A DNA stretch of 64,000 nucleotides from Bombardia bombarda (taxonomy: Eukaryota; Ascomycota; Sordariomycetes; Sordariales; Lasiosphaeriaceae). The notes below the pieces were generated by a model. That model had not been told where the DNA came from. It made no database searches and worked only from the letters and a program-made list of their open reading frames with translations. The stretch spans positions 1,636,501 to 1,700,500 of the forward strand of contig JAULSR010000007.1 of the NCBI GenBank assembly GCA_030512295.1. Reading direction: 5' to 3'. Positions within the stretch are counted from its first letter, which is position 1, and every line of letters starts with the position of its first letter. The translations under genes were made by a program, and so were the position numbers. Of the stretch, positions 21,725 through 33,116 are shown in pieces.

Positions 21725-22594
21725 TCAGACGACATCCTCTCCGCCTTGTTTTCAATTTCCAGCATTGCTCGCCGCAACGTTGGAACGACCGGCCTTGAGA
21801 CAACCTTGAACCTATGCGAAAAGCTTCGAAAGTCACAAAAGCAAGCCCAGGTCGACTGTTACGGAACTATCTTCGACGCATTTCTTCATAAGTCCAACCG
21901 AAAATACGGCCTTTTCCCCGTCCAGGTACCAGATGACGACGACCCGCGCAGCTGGTCCTTGATCTCTCTAAGAGACATACTCCAGCAGGAGAATCAGTTG
22001 TTCCCTCTACCATACCGCGACCGTCTCGAACTCGCAGTCATCATCTCATCGAGTGTCCTTCAGCTCCACGATACCCCTTGGGTCACCAGCATCCTCTCCA
22101 GTCGCAACATCTTCTTCCTCAAGAAGCAGCAGTCCTGCCACTTCCCTGCTTACGGTCACCCATTTTTGATCAAGAGCCTTCCAAATGAGCAGAGAAATTA
22201 CCCACCAACGCCGGTCGAGAGCGGACAAGAACAGGGGAGAGGGCCGGGACACACCTCGATGTCCGGGCGTAACCCTACCCTCCTGTCACTTGGCTTCCTC
22301 CTCATCGAGCTTATACTCGGAAAGCCATTCGACACTCTCCGCACCCCGAGCCCAGGGGAGCAGGACCGTGTGGGAGACCGTGTGGGAGGTCAGCTCGTTT
22401 CGGATTACATCACGGCACAGGGGGTGCTCGACAAAGTACGCATAGCGAGCTCTAACTACGGGACGGCGGTTATGCGGTGCGTGGATGGGCCTTTTCACAG
22501 GCAGGATGGTGTTGGGCTGGAAAATGGGGATCTTTGCCAACAAGTGTATTCAGGGGTGGTGGCACTGTTAGAGAAGGACTTGGAGAATGCGTGA
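21725..22594 (+). pseudogene. C-terminal part of a DUF7580-like fungal protein
   Basis: The frame opens right after a TGA (21722-21724) and has no ATG for its first half. The translation shows the C-terminal pattern I associate with fungal DUF7580 proteins: RLELAVIISSSVLQLHDTPWV, IFFLK, HPFLIKSLP, LLSLGFLLIELILGKPFD, SDYITAQGVLDKV and YGTAVMRCVDGPF. Full-length members have about 250 more N-terminal residues, absent here. It may be a 5'-truncated relic or a 3' exon whose upstream exon I cannot see. Function of the family is unknown; related genes often resemble self-recognition or kinase-like folds, which is inference. Confidence 0.5.
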
Positions 22595-22842
22595 CGGGGA
22601 CGTGTGTCTCTATCTCAGCTAAACATGTTTTTATTTCCAGGGACAGTTCGTCCTTCATCTTTAATAATACAACAGTTTTCATTTAGAGAGCTTTGCACCA
22701 ACGCAAATCTCTTCCCACTAGATTGAATGGGTCTGAAAGTCGCTTGGGATCTACAGACCCATGATTAAGGTAATAATGGTGTGGTCAGCTGTATTACATA
22801 AAGTCATGGTTGAAACAGATACTATATCAATTCAACCAATCA

Positions 22843-22927
22843 GGGCGTGTGGCTCAGTTGGTAGAGCGTTCGCTTAGCATACTCACTTGTATGCGAAAGG
22901 TCCTGGGTTCGATTCCCAGCTCGTCCA
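22843..22927 (+). tRNA. tRNA-Ala (anticodon AGC), with a short intron
   Basis: Acceptor GGGCGTG pairs with CTCGTCC, D-arm GCTC-AGTTGGTA-GAGC, anticodon stem TTCGC/GCGAA with loop TTAGCA, about 12 nt intron after position 37, T-arm CTGGG-TTCGATT-CCCAG. Cytosolic alanine tRNA. T-rich sequence follows further downstream. Confidence 0.9.
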
Positions 22928-23232
22928 AATCTTTTGCTCCATGCTATACTGGAGCATCCACTTTTTGTCCTTCGGCATACAGGCGCGCTTGTATATAATG
23001 CTATTTTGGCTGTCATATTTTGATGGCAATGCGACCCTCAACTAGAGATATCATTTCCTGGGCTGTTGCATTTATAAAGTTATGCACGTAAACCAAGGCT
23101 TTGGTTGCCAACAGAGTGATATGATACATCAAGTGCTGACATTCCCCGCTTTTGCATTTTGGTGGCAGTCGTAATATTTCGTCTTAATATTTCTGCCCAA
23201 TTTCCAAAGGCAATTTTTGCCAGGAAGGAGCC

Positions 23233-25546
23233 ATGGACTTGCCCCACCGCTCTTCTCGCTATTCCAGACGGTCGCGCCATGTCAGTCAGCACTGCCAAAG
23301 CTGCGCTGGCTTTGACTGGGACGAGCTTCAGAGCAGTCCTTACGATACGTTCCTTGCAAAGCCTCTGGAGCTGGCTCGTTCCGCTGCAGAGGGCTGCATA
23401 TCATGTTGCGTCCTCTCCGCGGCTGTCACCCATTGCTACCCCGATGTGAAGAAATCGCCCCAAGAGTTCAAGCTAGCCTTTCACGGCCTGGATGGCCCCA
23501 TGCGCTGGAATGTGGTATATCCAGGGGTGAGGCGGCAGGATATTGACAAGGACCCAAAATTCATTGAGCTGTACTCCTCTGGTGGTTGGTAACAAACCTC
23601 TTCTTCCACATGATCACGGATCTTTCTCTCCTTGGACTCTATTACTGATCAGCTCGACAGACTCACAATCCCCATGGCCGCTGGTAGGACCCGCGAACGA
23701 CGTCCAGTACAACCTAGCGGGCGCCATAACCCAGACCAAAGCCTGGATCGACATCTGCCATACCGAACACCCCCGCTGTGCCATCGCTCAGCGAGAAACG
23801 CCTCTGCCAAAACGCCTTGTTCGAATCAGCAAGTCTGCTAGTCCAAACACCGACAACCAAAGTAGCAAATCACCCATCAAAGCCTCCTTATATGAACCCC
23901 CCTCCGGCTCAGTCGGCACCTACGTGAGCCTCAGCCACTGCTGGGGCACCAAGCAGATCATCACGCTCAAATCCGAAAACCTCAACCAGTTCAAGAACGA
24001 AATCCCCTGGCCCGCCCTCTCCAAGACCTTCCAAGATGCCCTCACCTTCGCCTGGCTCATGGACATCCCCTTCGTCTGGATCGACTCTCTTTGCATCATA
24101 CAAAACTCCAAAGCCGACTGGGAGACAGAGGCAATGAAGATGGCAGCCTACTACAGCAACGCACACTTCACCATCGCCGCGACTGGCTCAAAAGACGGCG
24201 CTGGCGGGCTGTTCCGCCCTATCCCTCCCGAGCAATCCGCAATGCACTTTGACATACCCACCACCTCTACGCAGAGCAGCAACAACAACAATAACAACAC
24301 ATGCCGCCGCATCAGCGCCCGAATACCCCTCCCCCACCACCTCGACATGACATACCGCACAAACGACACCACCGCCACCACCACAGCCGACAACAGCATG
24401 ACCCACACCTTCCCCCTCCTCTCCCGCGGCTGGGTCTACCAAGAGCGCATCCTCTCCCGCCGCTTCCTGCACTTTGGCCCGCGCGAGCTGCACTGGGAGT
24501 GCCACGCCACCACGCTCTGCCAGTGCGGCGGCATGGCCGCCGCGCTGGACCTCAACCCCTTCGGCAAGAGCTGGGCCAACGAGCAGCTCAACTTTGCTCT
24601 GGAAGAGGATACAAACACATCAGGAAGGCAGAGACAACAGAAACTGCTGAGGACAGACGAGCGCGCCCTGGCGTGGATCCGCCACGTCAGGAACCTGACG
24701 GAGCTGGATTTCACCTATCTGAGTGATCGGCTGCCGGCGCTGGCGGGCATGGCGACGATGATGAGGGCAGTGGGGCAGCAGGGTAGGTATCTTGCTGGGC
24801 TGTGGGAGGAGGGGCTGGTTCTCTGGCTGGCGTGGAGGGGGGGTGTTGGGAGCAGGAGGGTGGACGGGCTGGAGGGGGTGGTGCCGAGTTGGTCGTGGGC
24901 GTCGGTTTCGGGGGAGGTTGATTATGGGATTGTGGAGGGGTATTATGATGGGACGGGGCCGTGGGGGGAAAGGGGTTATGGGTTTATGTTGTGTGTGAGG
25001 GAGGCGAGGGTTTTGGGGGTGAGGTGTGTGCCGGATCCGCCGGTGATGTCGGGGCGGTTGGAGGGTGGGAGGATTACGCTGGCTGGGGAGGGCGCGGCTG
25101 GGACGGTTAGGTACTATCATAAAGTAGGGGATGGGGGGTTGCAGGAGCAGTTTTGCCTTACGGTTGATGCTGTTGAGGGGACGGTGGCAGATGCCGCTTC
25201 TTATCATTGGCCGTTTCAATGCGATGATGACGGTGCCAAGGTGGGAGCTGAGCTGGATGGGAAGAAGGTGCTGATATTTGACTTGCTCAGCTTTGAGACG
25301 GTTGACGCACAGGATCAAGGCCCTCGGTGGGAGCGAGTGAAACTCGTCTTGCGGCCTGTGGATGGTGTTGCAGGGACGTATCGACGAGTGGCTTTGCTTT
25401 TCACAAAGGACGACTATTATACCCCGAGGGAGCTCTGGAAAGAACCGGATAGACGCCGGTGGTGGGAGAGAGATGAAAAGAGTCGTGGTTTGTTTTTGGC
25501 CGAGTTTCGACGGGCTGCAAGTGAGCATGTCGTCCACCTTGTGTAG
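23233..25546 (+). CDS. HET-domain protein
   Basis: Proposed exons 23233-23588 and 23653-25546 (749 aa) with a GTAACA donor. A GTTGGT donor with a later acceptor also keeps frame, so the junction is uncertain by a few residues. The start is in good context (GCCATGGAC). The N-terminal part has SCAGFDWDEL and ends before WPLVGPANDV. The HET domain spans roughly residues 230-330: YVSLSHCWGT, ALSKTFQDAL, WIDSLCIIQ, DWETEAMKMAAYYSNAHFTIAATGS. Later TFPLLSRGWVYQERILSRR and LHWEC fit the family. HET domains mediate vegetative incompatibility and cell death in some fungi; most paralogues are untested. Low-complexity N/T repeats lie near 24,280. Confidence 0.85.
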
Positions 25547-25845
25547 TGGATTTGGAGGCAAGATGACATGGGACATGTCCTCATGATGGTTGTTCAGTTG
25601 CTTTGTAGGTATCATGTATTCTCCTAATCATGCTATGCATATGAATCCAAAAGAGCCCAGATTCCCCCATTCGCCTTTTCGCCCCTGAGTACAAACTCCA
25701 AAAAAATCCGACAGCATCACAAACATCAAAACAAAGCATTTCATCATCATACAAATCGTCTCTCGCATCTCGCATCACCCACCCATTCATCATAATCTCC
25801 CCTTCCCGTCAACCCCTCTCACAACCCACTTCTCACTCACCCCTC

Positions 25846-26418
25846 TCAATACCGACTCCGATTCCTGCTCTCATGCCTCCTCCCCCTCGCATAATCATCC
25901 CTCGACTCCACCAGATACGTGGCCGCAGGTGGCCTCGGGCTGCGCGACCTCACCACCGTGACGGGCACCTCCCTCATATCCACCGACCTGTGCCGACTGT
26001 GCGAGTGCCTGTGCGAGTGGTGCGACGGCGCGTGCGAGTGCGACCTCCTGCCGGCATGCGCCGGGGGATACTCGTCCCTGACGCCATCGTACCAGGCCCT
26101 GTCGTTGGCGGGGGCGCTCGGCGGCGCGCCCAGGTTGCTGCAGGACCGGATGATCCAGATGAGCAGCAGCAGACCGGCGATGGAGCCGATGACGATGCCC
26201 GCGATGGCGCCGCCGCTGAGCGTCTGCGCGTCCGTCGGGCTGTTGTCGCCGCCGCCCGGGTTGGAGGGGATGACGGTGACAGCGGGCGTGCTGGTCACGG
26301 TCGCGACTGGGATGGTGACGGTTACGGTTGCTTGGCGCTTGAGGAGGGGGGTCGTGTCGAGGGCGCGGGCGATGAGGTTTGAGACTTCGACTGGCGTTGG
26401 GGGCGTGAAGGGCGCCAT
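25846..26418 (-). CDS. Small single-pass membrane protein
   Basis: 190 aa, single exon, start in good context (AAAATGGCG). The N-terminal half is Pro/Thr/Val rich with no obvious signal peptide. One transmembrane helix (AIAGIVIGSIAGLLLLIWII) near residues 69-90 is followed by Cys. The cytosolic-type tail is rich in His, Ser and Arg (repeated HSH) and ends SRNRSRY. This layout is common in fungal hypothetical proteins. The 3' end lies about 300 bp from the convergent HET gene. Function unknown. Confidence 0.7.
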   Translation of the reverse strand: MAPFTPPTPVEVSNLIARALDTTPLLKRQATVTVTIPVATVTSTPAVTVIPSNPGGGDNSPTDAQTLSGGAIAGIVIGSIAGLLLLIWIIRSCSNLGAPPSAPANDRAWYDGVRDEYPPAHAGRRSHSHAPSHHSHRHSHSRHRSVDMREVPVTVVRSRSPRPPAATYLVESRDDYARGRRHESRNRSRY

Positions 26419-27600
26419 TTTTATTTTCTTTCTTTGACAGATCTCTTTTTTAATGTCTGTCTTGGATCTTGCCTAATAGCTAGACTGGGGACTGGGGACT
26501 GGGGTGGGAGATCAGGGGAGAAAGATTGGTAGATCGGATCCAGCAGAAGCGATGGCACGGATTTTCAGGAACGGGCGTCATGTTTTTATCAGTTCTGTGG
26601 CTGGTGAGTTCCTCGTTTCTTCATTGCCCCGTCTCGGCGTCTCCTCATGAGAGTTGGTGACGCAATTGCACATGATGGAGGGTGAGTCGTATAAATGCGG
26701 CCTAGCCTCCATGTGGTTGTGAAGGTCATGTTCCACCTCGCTTGCATCTTTTTGAGAAGAACGACCAGCCTTCGGTTTTAGTGGTATGGGTTTCTGTCAA
26801 TTGTCGTCGTCGACTTGCACGAACTTGCACAATGTTCATTTCTGAATAACTTCATCTTCCCACTTTCTCAATCCGATTTTGTTTTTATTTTCATTTACCT
26901 TGAATTTCCGCCTGAGCAAATGCAATGCTAGAATCACATGCAACTTCAATTGATTTGCGTATCACAAAACCGAAAGGTAGTATTCCTTGCTCGATTACGT
27001 TAGCGCGCTTTATATCTTGATTCTTGTTGGGTGGAGATGTCGACATCTCCGCAGCGCGACCAACCACTGCTTTTTATTTCGGACACTCTCGTCCGACGCG
27101 CAGTGATGTCATGCCATTGAGCCGTAGGAACCCCAATTAACAAAAATGCAACCTGACCTGAATGTTGAGCCAGATAAGACTTCTTATTAGCTACTACATA
27201 CAAGCATAGCAATTGAGTCTACATTTACAAACTAAATTGCTTAACTTTGAGGCCATACTGTGTATCATTGACATGTGAACTATTGGACTTGTTGAAAGAA
27301 TGATAACGATAGATCTTGTCAAGAAATGCATAGTTTAAATTCGAAACAAAATTTTATCGCCTCTCTAGAATAAAGCACAAAACATGCTTTATTAGTATTT
27401 CTGCGTTCTGCCTCAATAAACAGCAGCCGATGAGTTTTAATAGCACCGTGTCTTGTGTATCCAAAGCAGTGTTCGAAGCTCGAACAGGTGTCACCCTCAC
27501 CCTAGCAACTATTTTTGTTGACACTCCGTCTGAGCCGAAAAGGGGTAATTCTAGAAAACGAATTCTCAGAATAGCACTAGTAGCGGTAGTAACAACAGCG
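26419..27600. other. Intergenic, no gene seen
   Basis: Contains three ACTGGGG-type repeats near 26490-26510 and AT-rich DNA from 26,860 on. No ORF with coding character. Confidence 0.5.
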
Positions 27601-28030
27601 TCATGGTTCAAATCTAGCAACCTCTATTTCCTTGGACCTACGCCTCTTTGAAGAACGGGTGCTGAAACTTCCAGAACCCTGGCGATTTTTGTTGTTGGAA
27701 TCTGCACGGACGGTGGGTTCGCCGTCGTCGTTGTCAACGTCCATGGCGTCTGAGTTGCGCTTCTTGCTTGAGCTACTGCTCCTTGTGCTTCTTTGCGAGC
27801 TCCTAATAGAATCGCCGCCTTGGGAAGCGTGGTAGCTCGATTCGCTCTCAACAGACTCCAAGTCAACGTCTCCTGACGCAGGCCCAACATTGCCATTAAT
27901 CTCCCGATTTTCTCGAGGTATCTTGACTCCTTTTTTTTATCCCGCCTCGGTGCTGCCCCAGTTTCAGTTGTGCTATTTTTGACTTTGCAACCTTGTTTCT
28001 TTGTCACTGTGCTCCTAAAAAAAAACAACA
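27601..28030 (-). pseudogene. C-terminal gene fragment with Ser/Lys-rich, nuclear-type sequence
   Basis: On minus, a T-rich acceptor (TTTTAG) is followed by STVTKKQGCKVKN, then after an A8 run by a frame that reads SVESESSYHASQGG, SIRSSQRSTRSSSSSKKRN, MDVDNDDGEP and SSKRRRSKEIEVARFEP before TGA. One additional A in the run would fuse the two frames. No domain is recognised. The serine/basic composition suggests a nuclear protein tail. It may be the end of a gene whose other exons are lost. Confidence 0.35.
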
Positions 28031-28371
28031 GAAGTCAGCAATGCCATTCCTCTAAAGCGAATTGCTGGGCAATTACACAAAACAAAGCCTCTTAAATACA
28101 CACCTCTCATCATATAATGTCTCTCCACGCGATGGCGGACAAGATTGACAGCAATATCAGATCTAGTATTGACTCCAGGTCTAAGTGGTATATGAAAATA
28201 ATGGCATGACATCCCAGCGGAGCATACACCCAATTACAAAACGCCAAAACCCAGACATGTCAACAAAGACAGTCAGAGCCACCCGCTGCACCAAATTCCA
28301 GCCCGTACCTTATCCAGCAGCACAGGTGCCACACCATCCTTCAACATTTCCCCACCTGCTATATCAGACAT

Positions 28372-29721
28372 TCAACCGCGCTGCAAAATCAGACCCTTCT
28401 TGATAGCATCAATCTGCGCCTTACCCAACGGATCCTTCTTAGCAAACGCCTTCTCCTTCCTCTCCGCCGACGACCACGTCGTAATATCTAGATAATCCCC
28501 GCCAATGACCGCCGACCCGCTCTTCTTCCTCGACGACAAAAACGCCGCGATGCCGCCCCGCTCGCTCTTGTAGCTCGCCAGCGCCTCCACAAACCCAAAC
28601 GGATCGGCCTTGGGGCCCTTGTTGCTCTCGGGCTTGGGCAAGTCCGCCTCCTGCTCGCAGTTCTCGATCAAATCCTCCATGTCGCTCGGGCCGACGAGCT
28701 TGACGTCGTACTTGCGCGCATACGCCAGCACCTGGTTGTCAAAGGCGTGCGGGCACCACGTCTTCTTGTCCTTCTTGGGCCCGATGGGCTCCTCCTCCGA
28801 CTCCTGCAAGCAGCCGTAGTCGCGCGCGTCGGCCGCCAGGCGCATGAAGAGCGCCATGATCAGGCCCAGGTTCTGGACCTCGCTGTCCTTGCCCAGGCGG
28901 CCGTCGCGCTCGAGCTGCGCGAGCATCGAGACGAAGAGCCGGCCGATGAGCTCGTACGTGTGCGATACCAGCTCGCCGTCGTCGACGCTGTTGGTGTTTG
29001 TTGGTCAGCATCCGTTCTCCCGGGTACGCAGTAAAAGATGGATAGGGGAAAAGGGAGACATACCCGAAAAAGGGGCTCGCAAACCCAGTCAGCAGGAAAA
29101 AGGCCATGCCCTCGCACACAGCCCACTGCTCCTTCCAGCTGCCGGCCACCTCCTCAAAGTCCAGCAGCAGGTTCTGTATGATCTCCATGACGCCGTACCC
29201 CTCGTGGTCGTTGAACGTGTACATGCCAAAGTCGTCGGGGCAGCGCGTGCCGCAGTGGATGCGCTGCGTGTAGAACTTGTGCTTGCCCGCGACCGTCACC
29301 TGCCACGGGTGGTCGGGGTGGTCGGCCGCCGGCTTGTTGCAGAGACACGTCTCGCCGGCGTCGCAGCGCCCGCGCCCGCCAGATGTCTTCTTTGGCTCGT
29401 TGCCGCCATTCTCGTCGTCGCCCTCCTCCTCGTCCTCCTCCTCGTCGGAATCGTCATCGTCGGAATCGTCGTCGTCGCCGCCGTTGCTGAAGGGCGGCTG
29501 GCACATGCACACGTACTCGTAGGCCGAGACGGGGTTGTGCACTGCCAGCTTGTATTTGTGGTCGACGTTGGCCGAGTTGGACACGTCGGCCCAGCGCTTG
29601 TTGCGCGGGATCGAGGGCAGGTCGGCGGGGGGGTATCGGGGTCGGCAGCATCGGCGGCGGCGTTGGGGCGGGCCTTCTTGGCCTGGCTGGCGGCCGTCGC
29701 GGAGGCGCGTTTCGGGGGCAT
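28372..29721 (-). CDS. Conserved fungal protein of unknown function (one-base deficit in a G7 run)
   Basis: Two exons, 29721-29064 and 28987-28372, joined by a GTATGT intron. 424 aa if one base is added to the homopolymer at 29631-29637; otherwise the start MPPKRASATAAS is out of frame with the rest. The middle has an acidic tract (DDDDSDDDDSDEEEDEEE) and a Cys-rich segment (GRCDAGETCLCNKPAADHP) followed by FYTQRIHCGTRCPDDF, possibly metal-binding. Then YTFNDHEGYGVMEIIQNLLLDF and a helical C-terminal half. The N-terminal KRAS...KKARP looks like a nuclear signal. I recognise it as a conserved filamentous-fungal hypothetical but no named domain. Confidence 0.75.
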
Positions 29722-31085
29722 TTTGTGGTGGTGGCGGGGTCGGAGGGTGTTTGTGATATTTGGGTTTCAGCGGGTTGTGGGTGTGGATGTGCGCGAGGGC
29801 TGGACGATTTGGTTGTATTTTGATATGATTGGAATTGATGGACGGCGATGGATATTATGAGCAGGAAAAAATAGAGCGAGATGGCAGGCGGGTTTTGAAT
29901 TACTCCCAGAATTAATAATAAGCAAAAAAAGAAATGTGAATATGGGGAGGCAACCCTGTGGCCGACTGGACCCCCCGGATGTGGTGTGTGATGTCACAAG
30001 CGTGGGCACACAAACGCGTCTCACAAATATGTCTTAACGCGTTAAATAATTAATAACGTTAGTTAGCGACACGGATAAAGCTACTGTCCCACCCGCCAAA
30101 GCTACCGTGTTTAAGCCTAATTGGGACATAGTGCACCTAGTGAGCCAATCAAGCCCAGCCAAACTTAGGCCTGGCTTTTTTTAACAAATGTACTTAACCA
30201 CTAATTCTTAACCAGTATAAAATCGCGGTCACGGTTAGTGGTTAGGTACCTTAGAGTTTATGTTATGGTTATGTACGGGTGTTTGCACAGAAGATGTGGT
30301 TGACACTGCAGCTGTTCGTACTATACCAACAAGCGGTTATCCTTCTAAAAAATGCCCCATTAGAAACTATCCTGTCCGAACTCATCCTGGATTTCACGCG
30401 GTTGAGCTGGAAGCTAATGATTGCGACAACTGGGACAGATCATGGCGATGAGCTCGAAAGGTTAAACTAGTTTTTTGCTGCACGCAAATTTAACGGTGTC
30501 CAAGCATAAATGCAGGGAGCTTTAGAATGGCCCAAATTTTGACTACTATCGTTCTTTCCAGGCGCCGAATGCTTACCCCATGACAAAGAAAATTTGCAAG
30601 ACGGAAGCAGTAGCGAAAGACCTGGGACGAGATGGCCATCGTACAGAAGTCACTGGGAAGGAGCTCCGGTCAGGTCATGCTGAAGCAACGACCTGCCAAC
30701 TGTGACTTCCTGTGGGACTGGAGAGCGTAATGACTGGATTGGGAAGATGATTTGCAAGTATTCAAGTCTAAGCTACCTTATGTAGGATGTAGGCGGCTGG
30801 ACTACTGGGCAAGTGCCCACCTTGTGCAATGCCAGAGCCAACGCGGGTCGAGGTCTACACTTCCATATTATCACCATGTCAACAAACAGAAAGAGAGCCC
30901 TGGGTAAGCACCCGAACCCTCCTGCCTTAGGATCGGCTGGGCTCTGAGCAATCCTGATCATGCATCCTCCTCCCATTCCCCTCGTCTTTTTCCATCTTCT
31001 ATCTCGCCAAGGGGTAGATGTTAGCACACCCCTCGTTCAAACTATACGATCGTTACCCAGCATACAATTGGCGTCATTCTTTACA
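29722..31085. other. Intergenic with palindromes, no gene
   Basis: AT-rich 30,010-30,250 contains the palindrome TTAACGCGTTAA (about 30,033) and the inverted pair TTAACCACTAA / TTAGTGGTTAG (about 30,192 and 30,236), reminiscent of a small degenerate transposable element, though no full terminal repeats were found. A short ORF near 30,260-30,470 is unrecognised. Confidence 0.4.
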
Positions 31086-32738
31086 ATGTCCCATTTCGCC
31101 GGCCGTCAACTCAACGCGGTGCAAGAACAGATCCTGCGGGACTTCCAAAATCAACAAAGGCCAGGAAACCAGCCGCTTGGCAATGCCAGACAAGTAGCTG
31201 ATGGCCTCTGGGAGATGCGACTACACTGGGCCGCCTGGCCTGGCATTCCCAGCACCGCGATCTTCAACACGAAAATCTTCCTTACCTGGGCCCAGCGGCT
31301 CTATAGGATGTACATCTACTATGTCGACGGCATCCCTCTTCTGAACAGCTCGAGCACAAAAGCCTGCTACGACATGATTGTCTCGGAGGGCACCGTGATC
31401 GTGGCCTGCATCGTCGCCTGGCTCCTCGTTTTTATTTTGAACACCTGGTTTGCAATGGTCATCTACATCAGCATTTGGGCTTTCTCCCGCGATATGCTCA
31501 TACAGTCGGTCCCCTACTTTCACTTTTACTGGGGCTTCTACAGCTTCGGGTTGTTGGGCTTCCTGCTGGACCACTGGCTCCGCCCCAGGCCTGAACACCG
31601 CGCCCTCGGCAACGGGCACCCTCTGCGCTGGCGGCTGTGGCCCGTCATACCTCGCCCAGACCCCAGCCGGGCATTCATGAGTGGCCTGAAGGCACTATCG
31701 TGGAGCTTCGACGTCAGCCGGTTCATCGTCTCGTACACTAACCCGCCCTTGGTGGATAGGAAAAGCAGCATCCCCACCGACTTGGACTACGACAACGGCA
31801 ATGCCAACGCCAACTTCAGTATCACGGACCTCATCGGGCTGCCACCCCTCACAGACGGCGGCACCGACCCCTGCGTCCGACCAAGCGAGATCCCCCTCGT
31901 CACGGCGCTCGAGGAGTGGCAGTGCAAGGCCTTCTACTGGCCACGCTATTTGATACCGGGATATTTCCGGTCCATGAAAATAGCTGTCTCCAGCGTGCCC
32001 AACTCCCAGGGCACATTATCATGGGAGGAGCGCCTGTTCGGCCCCATCCTCGAGCTGCTCGTCAAGAGCCTCAACGTCTACGCTCTGTTATACTCCATGT
32101 GGTGCTTCTACGTGTTCTTCAGGTCCACGGCGCTCGGACGAGCAATTGCCAGACGGCTCTCCGGTCCTCTTACCCGACTCTCCGGTCCACTCACCCGACG
32201 CTATGCATCCTCGACCCGCATTGCAGCACGGGTGTGGACATCATCCATCTTCCAGTTCTTCTGGAGACGCCTCGTCATCTTGGCTGTTCTCTCCGCTGTT
32301 TTTATCCCAACATTCGCGGGCCTGGCCATGCTGCTTTTCAGGGGAGACGTGCGCCTCTGGGCCTCTTCCAGCGACGACTGGGCTTCCATCACGAGCTGTA
32401 CGGCGACGGCGCATCATCCCCATGGCCCTGACTCCGTCGAGCGCTTCATGATGTGGATCTGGACCGGCCGCTACGCGACGGACATCCCGCACATGCTCGT
32501 CCTGCTGTACCTCCGCCACGAGCCAGCCATCACGGAGTTGCTCAGAGCCTACGGCCCGGCAGCCAAGGCGCTTATGTTTGCGGTTGGGTTTATGGTTGGG
32601 CTTATGGGGGGATTCGCGCGGGATTTATGTCGCACGGCTCTGTACACGGGGATCTACGCGACAGTCGGGATGCTGTTCTTTCTGGTCAACTTCGCGGTCA
32701 CAATATCATTCTTCTGGATTGTGGATAAGTTAAAGTAA
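31086..32738 (+). CDS. Multipass membrane protein of unknown function
   Basis: 550 aa from ATG 31086 (ACAATGTCC context), preferred over the in-frame upstream ATG at 30960 because of context and because the extra residues look non-coding. At least six hydrophobic segments: VIVACIVAWLLVFIL, WFAMVIYISIWAF, FYSFGLLGFLL, YALLYSMWCFYVFF, LVILAVLSAVFIPTFAGLAML, LMFAVGFMVGLMGG and GMLFFLVNFAVTISFFW. A duplicated short motif (RLSGPLTRLSGPLTRR) lies near 32,155-32,200. No family recognised. Probably an endomembrane or plasma-membrane protein. Confidence 0.75.
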   Translation: MSHFAGRQLNAVQEQILRDFQNQQRPGNQPLGNARQVADGLWEMRLHWAAWPGIPSTAIFNTKIFLTWAQRLYRMYIYYVDGIPLLNSSSTKACYDMIVSEGTVIVACIVAWLLVFILNTWFAMVIYISIWAFSRDMLIQSVPYFHFYWGFYSFGLLGFLLDHWLRPRPEHRALGNGHPLRWRLWPVIPRPDPSRAFMSGLKALSWSFDVSRFIVSYTNPPLVDRKSSIPTDLDYDNGNANANFSITDLIGLPPLTDGGTDPCVRPSEIPLVTALEEWQCKAFYWPRYLIPGYFRSMKIAVSSVPNSQGTLSWEERLFGPILELLVKSLNVYALLYSMWCFYVFFRSTALGRAIARRLSGPLTRLSGPLTRRYASSTRIAARVWTSSIFQFFWRRLVILAVLSAVFIPTFAGLAMLLFRGDVRLWASSSDDWASITSCTATAHHPHGPDSVERFMMWIWTGRYATDIPHMLVLLYLRHEPAITELLRAYGPAAKALMFAVGFMVGLMGGFARDLCRTALYTGIYATVGMLFFLVNFAVTISFFWIVDKLK

Positions 32739-33116
32739 GGGCAGCTTGTGGTCTTTTGATTCAGACCAGCGTTTCTCTGTATTTGTTTTGGGGTGATCAA
32801 GGCACCTCGGGTTAGTCTAGACAGTGGTGCAGAACAGCGAATCTACAGCGATTTTACCACCCAACACCTTCAACTACAGTAATTGTGAGTATCCCATCAT
32901 TTCGATGTCACTGCGGTTAAGGTCCTTATTCGTAACGGTGCATGAAGATCTTGTCTTACTAAATGCTTTCCATCTATCTAATTGGCACAAAACAGTACCT
33001 ACTGTTGTCATATTTGGCGACTGCCCCCTATGTATACCTTACTACCCAGACCTAATCTTTCATGTATCTATGCCTGCGCACAAAAAAGATCATTGCTTAC
33101 ATGCATGCAGAGTTAT
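32739..33116. other. Convergent intergenic spacer
   Basis: 3' ends of the flanking convergent genes. An ORF on + (32824-33210) overlaps the end of the minus-strand gene and shows no coding features. Confidence 0.4.
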
